Origin: a candidate division TA06 bacterium 32_111
Lineage (GTDB): Bacteria; Hydrothermota; 32-111
Direction of reading: 5' to 3'
DNA length: 64,000 nucleotides
Assembly (NCBI GenBank): GCA_001508335.1
Contig: LGFX01000007.1
Span: forward strand, 1 to 64,000
Part shown: piece after piece, positions 31,495-40,994 of the stretch
How the letters are laid out: each line of letters begins with the position of its first letter
Numbering within the stretch: the stretch's first letter is position 1
The notes under the pieces: generated by a model
What the model saw: only the letters and a program-made list of their open reading frames with translations
What the model was told of the DNA's origin: nothing
Databases searched by the model: none
Position numbers and translations under genes: made by a program

Positions 31495-32778
31495 CTAAAC
31501 TTGTAAAGCATTAACTAAATGATCAAAAAGATTTTTGAATAAACCTATGTTGAACCCAAAAGCAAAAATTGAGATAACGAAACCAGCTATTATCAAAAGC
31601 ATTATAAAAACTTTTAAAAGATCCTCTGCTGCTATTGAACTAAGCATCATTGGTTCTTTCTGAAGGTAAACTGAAGCAGCCATCATCTCCTCTCCTATAA
31701 GAGTGTAATCGCATGCTGCTACGAAGAATGGCAGTTGTGCTGTTTCAGTTGTTCCAGAAATTTGAATCGCACCTATCGAATGTCCGGTCTCAGCAAGTAT
31801 CAATGATTCGGCGAAAAACAAACCCTGAAGAAAAACCGCCCCAGGTTTTTCCCTCATCATCATACCATCAACACCTGCAGCGTATCCAAACTGATCCTGA
31901 GTTATATACATTATATCATTCTTGTTGTAAAGGTCTGGCCTTCCAGCTTCAGTGAAAGCCTCTTTAACAACCTCTTGGGCTGTTGTCATAACAACTGGGT
32001 CATAGGAAGGAACAAGGATCTTCGTTTCATACTCTGCAACCTTTTTTGAAACTCTGCTGAGTATGGTAAGCCCAGCAATGGTTGGAATATCAGTAACATA
32101 ACCTATTCCGAGAATATACATTATAGGTTTTCCCATTTCCGTACTTCTACCAACAGCCTCTTCAACAGCGTCAAGTCCATTTATCTTCCTTATGTAAAGT
32201 TCCTTTCCACTTTTAGCAAGATTCAGATAGTACAAAAAGACAAAAGCGATAATTATAAGTGATATTAAAACTGGGATCCTTGAAAGGTTGAACCATGAGG
32301 CTTTTGAAATTACTGCATCCGTTTCGGAAGTCACATAGAATGTATCGTTGTTGAATATGTATGTCCCATTTTTTAAATAGGATTTCTCTTTCAAAATATT
32401 TAATAAGTTTTCATCTATAATCTTTTTACTCAAAATTCCAGTATAGTAATATTTTATCCCATCCTTCACCCTTGATGGTTCCTCATCTGAACTAACATCC
32501 CTGACCTGCTTTGACGAAACGAGAAGATCGGTTGCTACAACCGAATTGTTACCAAATTCATCCCTTCTTAATACGGTCAAAAAACAGTTATCCAGAGAAT
32601 CAGGAAAAGACCAGTTTATCTCTATACCACTTCCACCATCGTTTGGTATATCTCTTCCAGTAATATAAAAACCTTCACAGGGAAACTGATTTTCCAAAAA
32701 GATCAAACTATCATTTTCAGAGAAAAGTGAGATTGAAAGAATGAGAAAGAGAATCAAAAGAAGGGTTCTTTTTAACAC
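31495..32778 (-). CDS. DUF6754-like membrane protein D2
   Basis: Start set to GTG 32778 behind AGGAGG; the in-frame TTG at 32808 lies inside the previous gene. 427 residues: signal peptide (LKRTLLLILFLILSISLF), a beta domain of fibronectin III type (about 20-140), one helix near 165-185, then the DUF6754-like domain (NGLDAVEEAVGRSTEMGKP, QDQFGYAAGVDGMMMREKP, ACDYTLIGEEMMAASVYL) and a C-terminal helix. It is paralogous to 34941. The conserved domain is likely cytoplasmic and has no known activity. Confidence 0.8.
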   Translation of the reverse strand: MLKRTLLLILFLILSISLFSENDSLIFLENQFPCEGFYITGRDIPNDGGSGIEINWSFPDSLDNCFLTVLRRDEFGNNSVVATDLLVSSKQVRDVSSDEEPSRVKDGIKYYYTGILSKKIIDENLLNILKEKSYLKNGTYIFNNDTFYVTSETDAVISKASWFNLSRIPVLISLIIIAFVFLYYLNLAKSGKELYIRKINGLDAVEEAVGRSTEMGKPIMYILGIGYVTDIPTIAGLTILSRVSKKVAEYETKILVPSYDPVVMTTAQEVVKEAFTEAGRPDLYNKNDIMYITQDQFGYAAGVDGMMMREKPGAVFLQGLFFAESLILAETGHSIGAIQISGTTETAQLPFFVAACDYTLIGEEMMAASVYLQKEPMMLSSIAAEDLLKVFIMLLIIAGFVISIFAFGFNIGLFKNLFDHLVNALQV

Positions 32779-32786
32779 CTCTCCTC

Positions 32787-33392
32787 CTATTTTATTATTC
32801 CAAGCCAATCGGAAAGAAGAAACTGTATCCTTCCTATAAATAGAGAAACTCTTGCCATAATGGTGTACCCGAATGCTGCTCCAAATGCAACCATTATGAA
32901 AGTGATTCCCACTTTTGAAACTTTTCCAACAAAACCTTTGTGTTCAAGAGAAAAGAAAAAATAAACGAGAGTAGAAATTACTCCAACAACTATTATCAAA
33001 CTTCCTATATCCAATTTCAAAGGCATTGTTGCATATATCTGTTTAAAAAGGAATTCGAAGGATGAGGGAACGGAAAGTCCAGTTCCTGCACCAACGACAA
33101 AGGCTATAGGGATCCTCGAAAGGTAGGAAACATTTTTAAAAAACCTTGAAAACATCAACAAACCGAGCAAAAGTGGAATCAAAACGAGAAAATTTTTATC
33201 GTAAACAAGAGGGTTATAAACTTTTGTAATTATAGTGTTATGCCAATAGATGGAGATACCGTAACCTATAGATATTCCTACAAGAAGGTATTCTGCGAAC
33301 TTGTAGAAAGGATTATCTTTATATAGAAAAGAATAGATAGCAAGTGTAAGTAGAGCAGCTATCCATATCCAAAAGTTAGTTGAAATAGCCAT
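32787..33392 (-). CDS. Membrane protein A1 of duplicated DUF6754 block
   Basis: 201 residues, about six helices. It shares YSFLYKDNPFYKFAE and GITFIMVAFGAAFGYTIMAR with the protein at 29382. Only one base is shared with the end of 33392, so translation is coupled. Unknown function. Confidence 0.8.
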   Translation of the reverse strand: MAISTNFWIWIAALLTLAIYSFLYKDNPFYKFAEYLLVGISIGYGISIYWHNTIITKVYNPLVYDKNFLVLIPLLLGLLMFSRFFKNVSYLSRIPIAFVVGAGTGLSVPSSFEFLFKQIYATMPLKLDIGSLIIVVGVISTLVYFFFSLEHKGFVGKVSKVGITFIMVAFGAAFGYTIMARVSLFIGRIQFLLSDWLGIIK

Positions 33393-34258
33393 TATTTACC
33401 CTCCTTTCTCTTCTTAACAAAATATGCAATGTTTCCAAGTATTATAAGGATTATAAAAAATATGTGGGCTGAAGATTGTGCATCCATTCCGATTGAGGCA
33501 TCCTTTCTTCCACCGTAGACCTTTTTCTCATCGAGAAGGTGTTCATACTCTGCCGCTCCTTTCAAGCCTCCAAGCATTCCTATAGCCTGTTTTGACTGGA
33601 GATAAGAATAGTATTCCGCTGCCGATACAGCGGTTGTTCCGATTCCCATCTTCAACCCATACCTTCCATTTGCATATATAAGCCATGTCAAAACTACAGA
33701 ACTGCCGGCAAGTTCAACCATAAGGTTTATATTGTTATAATTCTTTATACCTTTCATAACTTCAAGTTCTGAAAGTTTGTTGCCATAACCATCCTCGTTG
33801 AAAGTTTGTAGGATATCTTCTCCCATCTTCAAAACAACCGCACTAACTCCGGGAACATAAGCAAGTAAAGTTATATCTTTTCCAAGTTCTTTAGGATTAT
33901 CTGGATTACTCTTGTTCCACTCTCTTAAAACATTATCTATCACATCCTGTGCCATTCCAGCACCCTGTGGATACAATGTTACAAAAAGAACTCTTAGATT
34001 GTTCGATAGAGCATGGGCGGCTACAACTTTTGCCATCGGATGCAGTTCAGCCATAGTCGATGGATCGTAATCTGCACCTATAAGAACAACTCCTCCCTCA
34101 GGAATAGAGTCCTCAATAAAATCATATATCGATTTGACTGGAGGTGTGGTTTTCATAGGGAATCCAACAGGAAACAGAAATGGTATTATTATGCATAAAG
34201 CGAGTATAAGATATATCCACCTTTTATCAAGATTGTTTATAAAATTTATAAATTTCAT
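33392..34258 (-). CDS. Membrane-anchored alpha/beta protein B1 of duplicated block
   Basis: The ATG at 34258 (GGAGGCGG upstream, ATGA overlap with the previous gene) is the right start; codons further up lie inside the neighbour. 288 residues: helix near 14-30, alpha/beta domain (VVLIGADYDPSTMAELHPMA, LLAYVPGVSAVVLKMGEDIL), conserved GMLGGLKGAAEYEHLL near 230 and a final helix near 258-280. Paralogue of 29999. The domain probably faces the periplasm. Confidence 0.77.
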   Translation of the reverse strand: MKFINFINNLDKRWIYLILALCIIIPFLFPVGFPMKTTPPVKSIYDFIEDSIPEGGVVLIGADYDPSTMAELHPMAKVVAAHALSNNLRVLFVTLYPQGAGMAQDVIDNVLREWNKSNPDNPKELGKDITLLAYVPGVSAVVLKMGEDILQTFNEDGYGNKLSELEVMKGIKNYNNINLMVELAGSSVVLTWLIYANGRYGLKMGIGTTAVSAAEYYSYLQSKQAIGMLGGLKGAAEYEHLLDEKKVYGGRKDASIGMDAQSSAHIFFIILIILGNIAYFVKKRKEGK

Positions 34259-34932
34259 TTTCCGCCTCCAAGATATTTCCCTTCTATTCCGAGGATTATC
34301 TTTATGGATGTTGCTATTATACCAAGTTGTACACCTATAAGTATTCCTCTCTGAGCAGCCATATTCGGATATTTCAATATCCATTCAACTACATCTGGAA
34401 GTCCTTTGTAAATAAATTCACCAAGAGGAACCCTTCCAAGAGTTACTATACCTGCAGTTATCAAAAGCAAAGTGGCATCAAAACTTCTTGCTCTAAAGGA
34501 TCTGAAAGCTGCTGAAGCCATATAGAATGCAAGGAGTGAAAATATTGTAGATTGCATAGGCATCTGCATGTAAAGGTAGGTATACATTAAAGGTGTTGTA
34601 TCGGATGGTTTTACTGAAGGAAAGATCTTCATCCATAGAGTTGTTGGCATAAAAGCACCACCAAAAACTCCAAGAAAAGCTGTTACGAACAGAGCGATAA
34701 GAACAATTATAGAATACTGCCAGCCTTCAACTTTTCTTTTGATCTTTGTGAAATGTAGTTCAACTGTCGACTGAACTGCTATAAGGTATGTGAAGGCTGA
34801 TACTATAATAAGCCAATCTAACATCATGTTGTAAAAATTTTTCGATGCAGGATGAGGTACAAAAAATTGCAAGATTAGTGCTACACCAAAAACGGCTGAC
34901 ACCAAAAGCGGTAAAGTTCTTCTTACAAACAT
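34255..34932 (-). CDS. Membrane protein C1 of duplicated block
   Basis: 225 residues, about six helices, with FRARSFDATLLLITAGIVTL and GRVPLGEF near 150. Paralogue of 30845 with a longer central loop. Unknown function; positioned after the first DUF6754 gene, as its paralogue is after the second. Confidence 0.78.
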   Translation of the reverse strand: MFVRRTLPLLVSAVFGVALILQFFVPHPASKNFYNMMLDWLIIVSAFTYLIAVQSTVELHFTKIKRKVEGWQYSIIVLIALFVTAFLGVFGGAFMPTTLWMKIFPSVKPSDTTPLMYTYLYMQMPMQSTIFSLLAFYMASAAFRSFRARSFDATLLLITAGIVTLGRVPLGEFIYKGLPDVVEWILKYPNMAAQRGILIGVQLGIIATSIKIILGIEGKYLGGGK

Positions 34933-34940
34933 ATTTACTC

Positions 34941-36143
34941 CTAACTTTTAAATATGAATCTTAAAATTTCTAAAATTTTACTTAGAAAAACTAGATTCCC
35001 ACCTGTAATCCATGATATTAAAAGGATTACAAAATACAAAGTGATAACAAAAATTATAAAACCTTTTAAATAATCCTGTGCTTTCAAGGTTCCGAGTAAA
35101 AGCGGTTCCCTTGAAAGGTAAGCACTTGCTGCATAGAGTTCCTCTCCAATTATAGTATAATCACAGGATGTTATAAAAAATGGCAACTGGGTTACAGCAT
35201 CTGTTCCAGCTATCTGTATAGCACCTGTTGTGTTTCCCGCCTCAGCCATAATAAGTGATTCCGCCCAGAACATTCCAAGGAGAAGGTTTGTTGCAGGTTT
35301 TTCCCTTGTCATAATTCCTGAAATTGCTGCTGCGTATCCAAACTGAGAATCGGTTAGAAAGAATATATCGTTATCGTTGTAAACATCTGGTCTTCCAGCT
35401 TCAGAGTAAGATTCTTTAACAACCTCCTTGGCAACAGTCATAACTATAGGATCCCTGTTTGGAACTATAAGTTTTGTTTCATACTCTGCTATCTTTTTTG
35501 CTACAGGTCCAAGAATGTTCAAAGATGCGATCGTAGCGATATCTGACATCGAAGAAGAACCAGGAACATAGAGAACAGGTCTCCCCATCTCCGTTGCTCT
35601 TCCAACAGCTTCATCAAGTGTATCAAGCCCTGAGATTTTTCTTACGAAAAGGTCCTTTCCCTTTCTAACACTTTCAACAAGGTAGATTATTATCATAGTG
35701 TAAAATATTATCATAAGAAAAAGGATTACCTTATCGGTTTTAAAAAGATTAGCTTTTGGAGAATATTCTCCTATCAAACATTTCTCAGATTCGTTACCTG
35801 AACTGTCTGTAACGGAAAGGTAATATTGATATTTTTTTTGATAGGATAATCCCTCGTCAACTATCTTTAAAGGTAAGGATTGAAAAATTTTTACAGTTTT
35901 AAAAACAGTATCGTCAAACTCTTTCCTGTAAAGTGTGAATGAATAATTTTCCCCTTCAAGAACTTTCTGACAGGAGATCTCAAGTCTACTCCCATCATCG
36001 TTGGATACATCTTCAACCTTAAACTCACTAACAATAGTTGAATCAACTCTAAATACCGGTTCATCTTTTAAAATTTCGTTTTGGGGAAATATTAATATAG
36101 AGGAAATAATAATAAAGATGAAAAATAAAATTTTGTTTTTCAT
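34941..36143 (-). CDS. DUF6754-like membrane protein D1
   Basis: 400 residues. Signal peptide MKNKILFFIFIIISSILIFP, a fibronectin III-like domain (about 30-130), one helix at about 137-158, and the DUF6754-like domain from SGLDTLDEAVGRATEMGRPV to SCDYTIIGEELYAASAYL (about 168-350), closing with a helix. Paralogue of 31495. ATG behind AAGGAG. In this and the paralogue the stretch ETKL(I)VPNRDPIVMT and EAGRPDVYN is strongly conserved, which hints at a ligand or nucleotide site. Confidence 0.8.
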   Translation of the reverse strand: MKNKILFFIFIIISSILIFPQNEILKDEPVFRVDSTIVSEFKVEDVSNDDGSRLEISCQKVLEGENYSFTLYRKEFDDTVFKTVKIFQSLPLKIVDEGLSYQKKYQYYLSVTDSSGNESEKCLIGEYSPKANLFKTDKVILFLMIIFYTMIIIYLVESVRKGKDLFVRKISGLDTLDEAVGRATEMGRPVLYVPGSSSMSDIATIASLNILGPVAKKIAEYETKLIVPNRDPIVMTVAKEVVKESYSEAGRPDVYNDNDIFFLTDSQFGYAAAISGIMTREKPATNLLLGMFWAESLIMAEAGNTTGAIQIAGTDAVTQLPFFITSCDYTIIGEELYAASAYLSREPLLLGTLKAQDYLKGFIIFVITLYFVILLISWITGGNLVFLSKILEILRFIFKS

Positions 36144-36155
36144 TTTACTCCTTAT

Positions 36156-37277
36156 TTATTCTTCGATCAATTCAACATTCGCCCTTGGAAGCACTATCCT
36201 TTTACCATCATCAAATTCAAACTCAAGAACCCTAACATGAGCTTCGGTTTCTATTTTTTGTAACTGTGATGGGAGTCCAACAACTTTTCCTATTGCACCA
36301 AAATATGGCTGTCTTATAATTCTCACTATGGAATTTATATCCATTCCCATCTCTGCATGTTTCGATTCTTCAACTATAGTATCTATATCGTACGTAACTA
36401 TAACTTCAGGTCTCATAACACCAGCCCTTATCTGAGTTGCACCATTTATTGAAGCCCTCTTTCCATCATTCTTTGAAAGAATATCAAAAGTTTTCTTAGC
36501 CATAGTCATCTGCCCGAATCCTTCGGTAACTATAAGTGTTATACCCTTCTCCTCCTGACCAGTTATAGCAACACCTATCTCTTCACCGAGGAAATCCTTT
36601 AGATCCTTATCATCTATTCCACCAACAACAATACCTAAAACTCCCTTTTTAACACATTCGTTTAAAATTTCACTCGTTACAAGAGAACCTCCAATAACTA
36701 TTTTTCCTTTCAAATCTTCAGTTATATCGTTTTTAGTTAAAACATAATCAGGTGATTTTGCGACAAGTTTCAACTCCCCCTTTACCTCTCCACCAATACC
36801 GAAAATCCCCTGTATGAAGGTTGCAGGTGTTTGGACAACTATACCCTCATTCTCTATAACTTCAACAACCTTTCCATTAACATAAGCATCTATTTCAACC
36901 TTTTTTGGAGGTTTTCTTAAAGTCAACATTCCTGTTATATCAGAATAATTTTCAACGATTCCATCTATCGGAGAAGGTATAGATGTTCTAAACAATCCAA
37001 AAAATCCTTTCGATTCAGCAATAATCTGATCTTTTTTGATCTTATCTCCAATTGAAACTTTCAAAAAAGAACTAGCCTCTTTTGGAGGAACTCCAAGCTT
37101 TCCAGCAAGATTCAACCTTTCAACATCTCCTGGAAGTTCCGTTTTTGCAACTATATCATCAGCTTTAACCAAATCTCCAACTTTAACAAGAACATCTCCT
37201 TTTAAAGGTAATCTCCTTTCTTTTTTTACTATAGCCTTATCGGTAACTTTTAAACCGGGTGTGTATGAATGCGCCAT
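36156..37277 (-). CDS. Barrel-sandwich (lipoyl/biotin-like) multi-domain protein of the GlmL-like cluster
   Basis: 373 residues, ATG behind GGAGG, no signal peptide. Residues about 10-125 hold two barrel-sandwich hybrid motifs (GDVLVKVGDLVKADDIVA, VSIGDKIKKDQIIAES, SPIDGIVENYSD) of the kind found in lipoyl/biotinyl and RnfC/HlyD proteins; no modified Lys motif is seen. The middle (about 180-260) has an alpha/beta region with GKIVIGGSLVTSEIL. The end is a small beta domain with VGLPSQLQKIETEAHVRVLE. Probably a cytoplasmic subunit; role unknown. Confidence 0.65.
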   Translation of the reverse strand: MAHSYTPGLKVTDKAIVKKERRLPLKGDVLVKVGDLVKADDIVAKTELPGDVERLNLAGKLGVPPKEASSFLKVSIGDKIKKDQIIAESKGFFGLFRTSIPSPIDGIVENYSDITGMLTLRKPPKKVEIDAYVNGKVVEVIENEGIVVQTPATFIQGIFGIGGEVKGELKLVAKSPDYVLTKNDITEDLKGKIVIGGSLVTSEILNECVKKGVLGIVVGGIDDKDLKDFLGEEIGVAITGQEEKGITLIVTEGFGQMTMAKKTFDILSKNDGKRASINGATQIRAGVMRPEVIVTYDIDTIVEESKHAEMGMDINSIVRIIRQPYFGAIGKVVGLPSQLQKIETEAHVRVLEFEFDDGKRIVLPRANVELIEE

Positions 37278-37288
37278 AATTCCTCCAA

Positions 37289-39082
37289 TTATTTCTCAGG
37301 ATAAACGTTTAAGGATTTTATCCATTTTTTCAACTTATTTACCCTATCATTATCATTCTCAGGTAGTACGAAAGGTCTTCTACCTCTTGCATCAACTATA
37401 ACTCCAACTACTCCGCCTTCAAGTTCAGATTCAACCTCTTTACCTTTACCGTTACCAAGATCAAGTCCTTTTGCAACACTTATGACAGCTTTTACTTTTT
37501 TGTTAAGTTCAAGAGGTATAACCCCCATATCACCAAAATTGAATACAAACTCTTTATCATCAAATTTTACTCTAACAGCCTCCTGTCCTTCCTTAATATT
37601 TCCAATAGGTGCTATACAGGAACCCAACCTGATCAAACAGTCCTTTTCGAAAACCTCTGTTGCCGCTTTTTCATGAACTGTAGATAAAACCCCAAGTTGT
37701 GGCATCATGAATATTGAGTCAACAGTTAGCATAGTTATACCTTCAGGTAAAAATGCATCTATCATCATAAGAGCAGACTGTACTCTTCTTGGTGCATGGG
37801 AAAGAACTCCACCTGAACCGACTATAAGGTTAAGTGTGAGCATGTTAACAAGAGTTTCTCCTGTACTTGTCTGTTCGAAAGCATCGGAGATGGTTCTTTC
37901 CTTTTGAACACCTTTTAGACCAACAGCCATAGTTTTGTGCTGCTCAAGAGCAAGTCTTAAAGCTTCTCTTGAAATAGCCTGCTCAATCTGTAACTCATCC
38001 AAGGTTGAAGGAATAGTGGTTGGTCTTATCATTTTATTTCTGATCCTGTTTCTAAGATCCTTTTCATCCATATGGAATGGGACCCATCTCATAATATTTT
38101 TCAATCCAGCCTCTTTAACAACATTCGAAATAGAATAACTCATACCAAGGTTTGCTGAAACGGTTCTGTTGAAAGTGTTCTGGAAGTATGAAAAAACATC
38201 TGTTGTTGCTCCTCCGATATCAACACCCAGAACCTCTATTTTATCCCTTTTTCCAATAGTTTCGATCAAAAGCCCAACAGCACCTGGAGTTGGCATAATT
38301 GGAACATCCGTCATATCCATGAGTTTTCTATATCCTGGTGCCTGAGCCATAACATGTTCCATAAACAGGTCATGTATTTTATCCCTTGCGGGTTTTAAAT
38401 TCTCCTTTTCAAGTGTAGGTCTTAAGTTATCAACAACATAAAGTGCTGTTTTCTTTTCAAGCCTTTCTTTTATCTCATCAACAGCTTTATTGTTACCAGC
38501 GTAGATTACAGGTAGTTTATACCCGGCTCCGAATCTTGGTTTTGGATCAGCTGCCTGTATTATCTCAGCGAGTTGAACAACATGGGTAATCGTTCCTCCA
38601 TCCGTTCCCCCAGAGAGGAGTATCATATCAGGCCTTAATGTTCTTATCCTTTTTATCCTTTCATGGTCCATCCTCTTATCGTTTGTTGCTATAACATCCA
38701 TCACTATTGAACCTGCTCCGAGTGCAGCCCTTGCAGCAGATTCAGCGCTCATTTTATCAACAACACCGGCGACCATCATCTGTAAACCACCGCCTGCTGA
38801 AGATGTTGAAATGTAAATATCAACTCCATCATCTTCACTCCTCTCTCTTTTTATTATATTCTCTCCATCCAGAATCCTTATCCCAGCAAGTTCTTCAACC
38901 TCTCTTATAGCGTTGAGAACACCTTTTGTAACATCCTCATAAGGTGCTTCAACTGTAGTTGGAGCTTCACCTCTAACTATCAAACGATATTCGTTTTCTC
39001 TTTTTTCTATTAAAATAGCTTTAGTTGTGGTGGATCCACAATCGGTTGCAAGTATTCTTGTGATTTGATCCTTCTCTTTCAT
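37289..39082 (-). CDS. GlmL/MutL-like ASKHA-fold ATPase
   Basis: 597 residues. It matches the glutamate mutase MutL (GlmL) family of sugar-kinase/actin-fold proteins: phosphate-1 loop LATDCGSTTTKAILIEK near residue 11, LLSGGTDGGTITHVVQLAE near 155, phosphate-2 loop VLGVDIGGATTDVFSY near 290 and a third GSGGVLSHAPR near 440. GlmL normally accompanies coenzyme B12-dependent mutase subunits GlmS/GlmE, but none is present here; instead it sits with DUF6754 genes. It probably has a role other than glutamate fermentation. Start ATG overlaps the previous stop. Confidence 0.87.
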   Translation of the reverse strand: MKEKDQITRILATDCGSTTTKAILIEKRENEYRLIVRGEAPTTVEAPYEDVTKGVLNAIREVEELAGIRILDGENIIKRERSEDDGVDIYISTSSAGGGLQMMVAGVVDKMSAESAARAALGAGSIVMDVIATNDKRMDHERIKRIRTLRPDMILLSGGTDGGTITHVVQLAEIIQAADPKPRFGAGYKLPVIYAGNNKAVDEIKERLEKKTALYVVDNLRPTLEKENLKPARDKIHDLFMEHVMAQAPGYRKLMDMTDVPIMPTPGAVGLLIETIGKRDKIEVLGVDIGGATTDVFSYFQNTFNRTVSANLGMSYSISNVVKEAGLKNIMRWVPFHMDEKDLRNRIRNKMIRPTTIPSTLDELQIEQAISREALRLALEQHKTMAVGLKGVQKERTISDAFEQTSTGETLVNMLTLNLIVGSGGVLSHAPRRVQSALMMIDAFLPEGITMLTVDSIFMMPQLGVLSTVHEKAATEVFEKDCLIRLGSCIAPIGNIKEGQEAVRVKFDDKEFVFNFGDMGVIPLELNKKVKAVISVAKGLDLGNGKGKEVESELEGGVVGVIVDARGRRPFVLPENDNDRVNKLKKWIKSLNVYPEK

Positions 39083-39411
39083 TTATCCTCCTTAATATCC
39101 TTCTTATTTCTCTTATGTTGGTTTTCAAAATCTTCTATATATCTTATAAGTTTTTCAACAGAATCTCTCTCTTCAAAAATAAGAGATGCTTCACGGTACT
39201 CTTTGATGTTAAAAAAAGTCAAAATTATTGGTTCCAGAAAAATCATTATCTGGGCACTGATAAAATTCATAGGTTTTATAGATTCGAGAAACATTATCGC
39301 AGGAGCGGTTAAACTCCTCTTTACAATATTCTCAGCTATCTTTTTTAATATCTCCTCTTTCCTTTCAAGAGGAATCTCTTTCGGACTAACAGGTTGAAAA
39401 CTCTTATCCAT
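39079..39411 (-). CDS. Small conserved-looking protein upstream of the GlmL-like gene
   Basis: 110 residues, not recognised. The N-terminus is helical and charged (ERKEEILKKIAENIVKRSL), the middle has a hydrophobic stretch (SAQIMIFLEPIILTFF, about 53-68) that could touch the membrane, and the end is Lys-rich. It overlaps gcvPB by 8 bases and the GlmL-like gene by 4 bases, which ties it to the cluster. It may be a membrane adaptor. Confidence 0.6.
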   Translation of the reverse strand: MDKSFQPVSPKEIPLERKEEILKKIAENIVKRSLTAPAIMFLESIKPMNFISAQIMIFLEPIILTFFNIKEYREASLIFEERDSVEKLIRYIEDFENQHKRNKKDIKEDK

Positions 39412-40858
39412 TATTTTCCCTGTACCAGTTTACAAAAAGATTTTTTAAAGCGTAAATATCATCCGGTCTTGAAATAGGAGTTGATGTAGGTGCACTTTTA
39501 ACTTTTTCAGGATCACTTTTAGCTTCCTCATCTATCTTTTTCATCGCTACTATGAAAGAATCGAGGGTTTCTTTGGATTCGGTTTCGGTTGGTTCTATCA
39601 TTATCGCTTCGGAAACTATGAGTGGGAAATAAACTGTTGGAGCATGGAAACCGTAATCTAAAAGTCTTTTAGCAATGTCTAAAGTTGTTACATTGTAATC
39701 CTTTTTATGTTTTCTTCCGCTGAAAACAACCTCATGCATAGTTTCATTTTTGTAAGGTAGATCGTATATATCCTGAAGTTTTCTTTTTATGTAGTTAGCG
39801 TTAACTATCGCCATCTTTGAAGCCTCACTCAAACCATCTCTTCCCATAACCTTTAAATAAGCCCAAGCTCTTACCATTATATTGACATTACCATAGAATG
39901 AATGTAGAGAACCTATAGATTTTTCAGGATAATCCAGTGAATATTTCCCATTTTCAAATTTTACTATGTAAGGTGGAAGAAAATCTTTTAAACTTTCCAC
40001 AACCGCAACCCCACCAGCACCAGGTCCTCCTCCTCCGTGTGGAGTTGAGAAAGTTTTATGCAGGTTTAGATGTAAAATATCGAATCCTATTTTCCCAGGT
40101 TTAACTATTCCCATTAAAGCGTTCATATTTGCACCATCCATATATATCAGTCCACCTTTACTATGAACAATATGGGATATCTTCTCAATCCTGCTTTCAA
40201 AAATTCCAAGTGTGTTTGGGTTGGTTATCATTATTCCTGCTGTATTTTCATCCATATTCTTTTCAAGATCCTCAAGATCTATTTCACCATTTTGATCAGA
40301 TTTTATCTGAACGGCTTTAAAACCTGAAAGTGTTGCTGAAGCAGGATTTGTTCCATGTGCAGAATCTGGAATAAGTATCTTTGTCCTATTTTCATTTTTC
40401 CTCTTAAAATAATCACTTATAATCATCATTCCTGTAAACTCTCCATGAGCACCAGCAACAGGTTGCAAAGAGATTTTAGAAAATCCTGTAACTTTCAAAA
40501 GCATATCCTGTAATTCGTACATTATCTGAAGTATTCCCTGAACATCATCCCCATCCTGATAGGGATGTAATTTTGTGAACTTTGGATTTGAAGAAACATC
40601 TTCATTTATAACTGGATTGTATTTCATAGTACATGATCCTAAAGGATAAAAACCTTTTTGAAGATGATGGTTTTTATTTGAAAGTAAAACGAAATGTCTT
40701 AGAAGATCTATCTCTGATACAACAGGCAAAGATGTCTCCTCTTTTCTGAGATAATCACTTTTTATACATTCTGAAACTTTTAATGGAAATTGGTTTTCAG
40801 GTAATGAAACAATATTTGAATTCTCATCCGATAATTTAAAAATCAATCTATCATACAT
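39404..40858 (-). CDS. gcvPB: Glycine dehydrogenase (decarboxylating) subunit 2
   Basis: P-protein beta subunit of the two-subunit glycine cleavage system; PLP enzyme that decarboxylates glycine onto the lipoyl arm of H protein. 484 residues: PLGSCTMKYNP near residue 72, SAHGTNPASATLSGF near 163 and the PLP lysine motif LNLHKTFSTPHGGGGPG near 263. The gcvPA, gcvH and gcvT genes are not in the window. First gene of a 15-kb unit with its own promoter; the lipoate transferase at 28639 lies far downstream in the same unit. Confidence 0.96.
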   Translation of the reverse strand: MYDRLIFKLSDENSNIVSLPENQFPLKVSECIKSDYLRKEETSLPVVSEIDLLRHFVLLSNKNHHLQKGFYPLGSCTMKYNPVINEDVSSNPKFTKLHPYQDGDDVQGILQIMYELQDMLLKVTGFSKISLQPVAGAHGEFTGMMIISDYFKRKNENRTKILIPDSAHGTNPASATLSGFKAVQIKSDQNGEIDLEDLEKNMDENTAGIMITNPNTLGIFESRIEKISHIVHSKGGLIYMDGANMNALMGIVKPGKIGFDILHLNLHKTFSTPHGGGGPGAGGVAVVESLKDFLPPYIVKFENGKYSLDYPEKSIGSLHSFYGNVNIMVRAWAYLKVMGRDGLSEASKMAIVNANYIKRKLQDIYDLPYKNETMHEVVFSGRKHKKDYNVTTLDIAKRLLDYGFHAPTVYFPLIVSEAIMIEPTETESKETLDSFIVAMKKIDEEAKSDPEKVKSAPTSTPISRPDDIYALKNLFVNWYRENNG

Positions 40859-40885
40859 AGTTACTCCTTAAATATTTAATAGATT

Positions 40886-40914
40886 ATTTTATAATATCAA
40901 TAAAATAATGTCAA
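40886..40914 (-). promoter_or_regulatory. Promoter of the gcvPB-GlmL-DUF6754 unit
   Basis: On the minus strand TTGACA (40909-40914) and TAAAAT (40886-40891), spacer 17 bases, about 28 bases upstream of the gcvPB ATG, with AAGGAG between. Genes down to 25586 follow without gaps over about 12 bases. Confidence 0.78.
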
Positions 40915-40936
40915 CCGTTTAATTTAAAAATTTTTA

Positions 40937-40964
40937 TTGAAAAATTTTTTAAAATATTTATAAT
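40937..40964 (+). promoter_or_regulatory. Promoter of the secreted protein gene at 40995
   Basis: TTGAAA (40937-40942) and TATAAT (40959-40964), spacer 16 bases. The leader contains a run of seven G (TTGGGGGGGCAAAT) just before the ATG, serving as an unusual ribosome site. Confidence 0.7.
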
Positions 40965-40994
40965 TGAAAAAGGTAATATATTGGGGGGGCAAAT

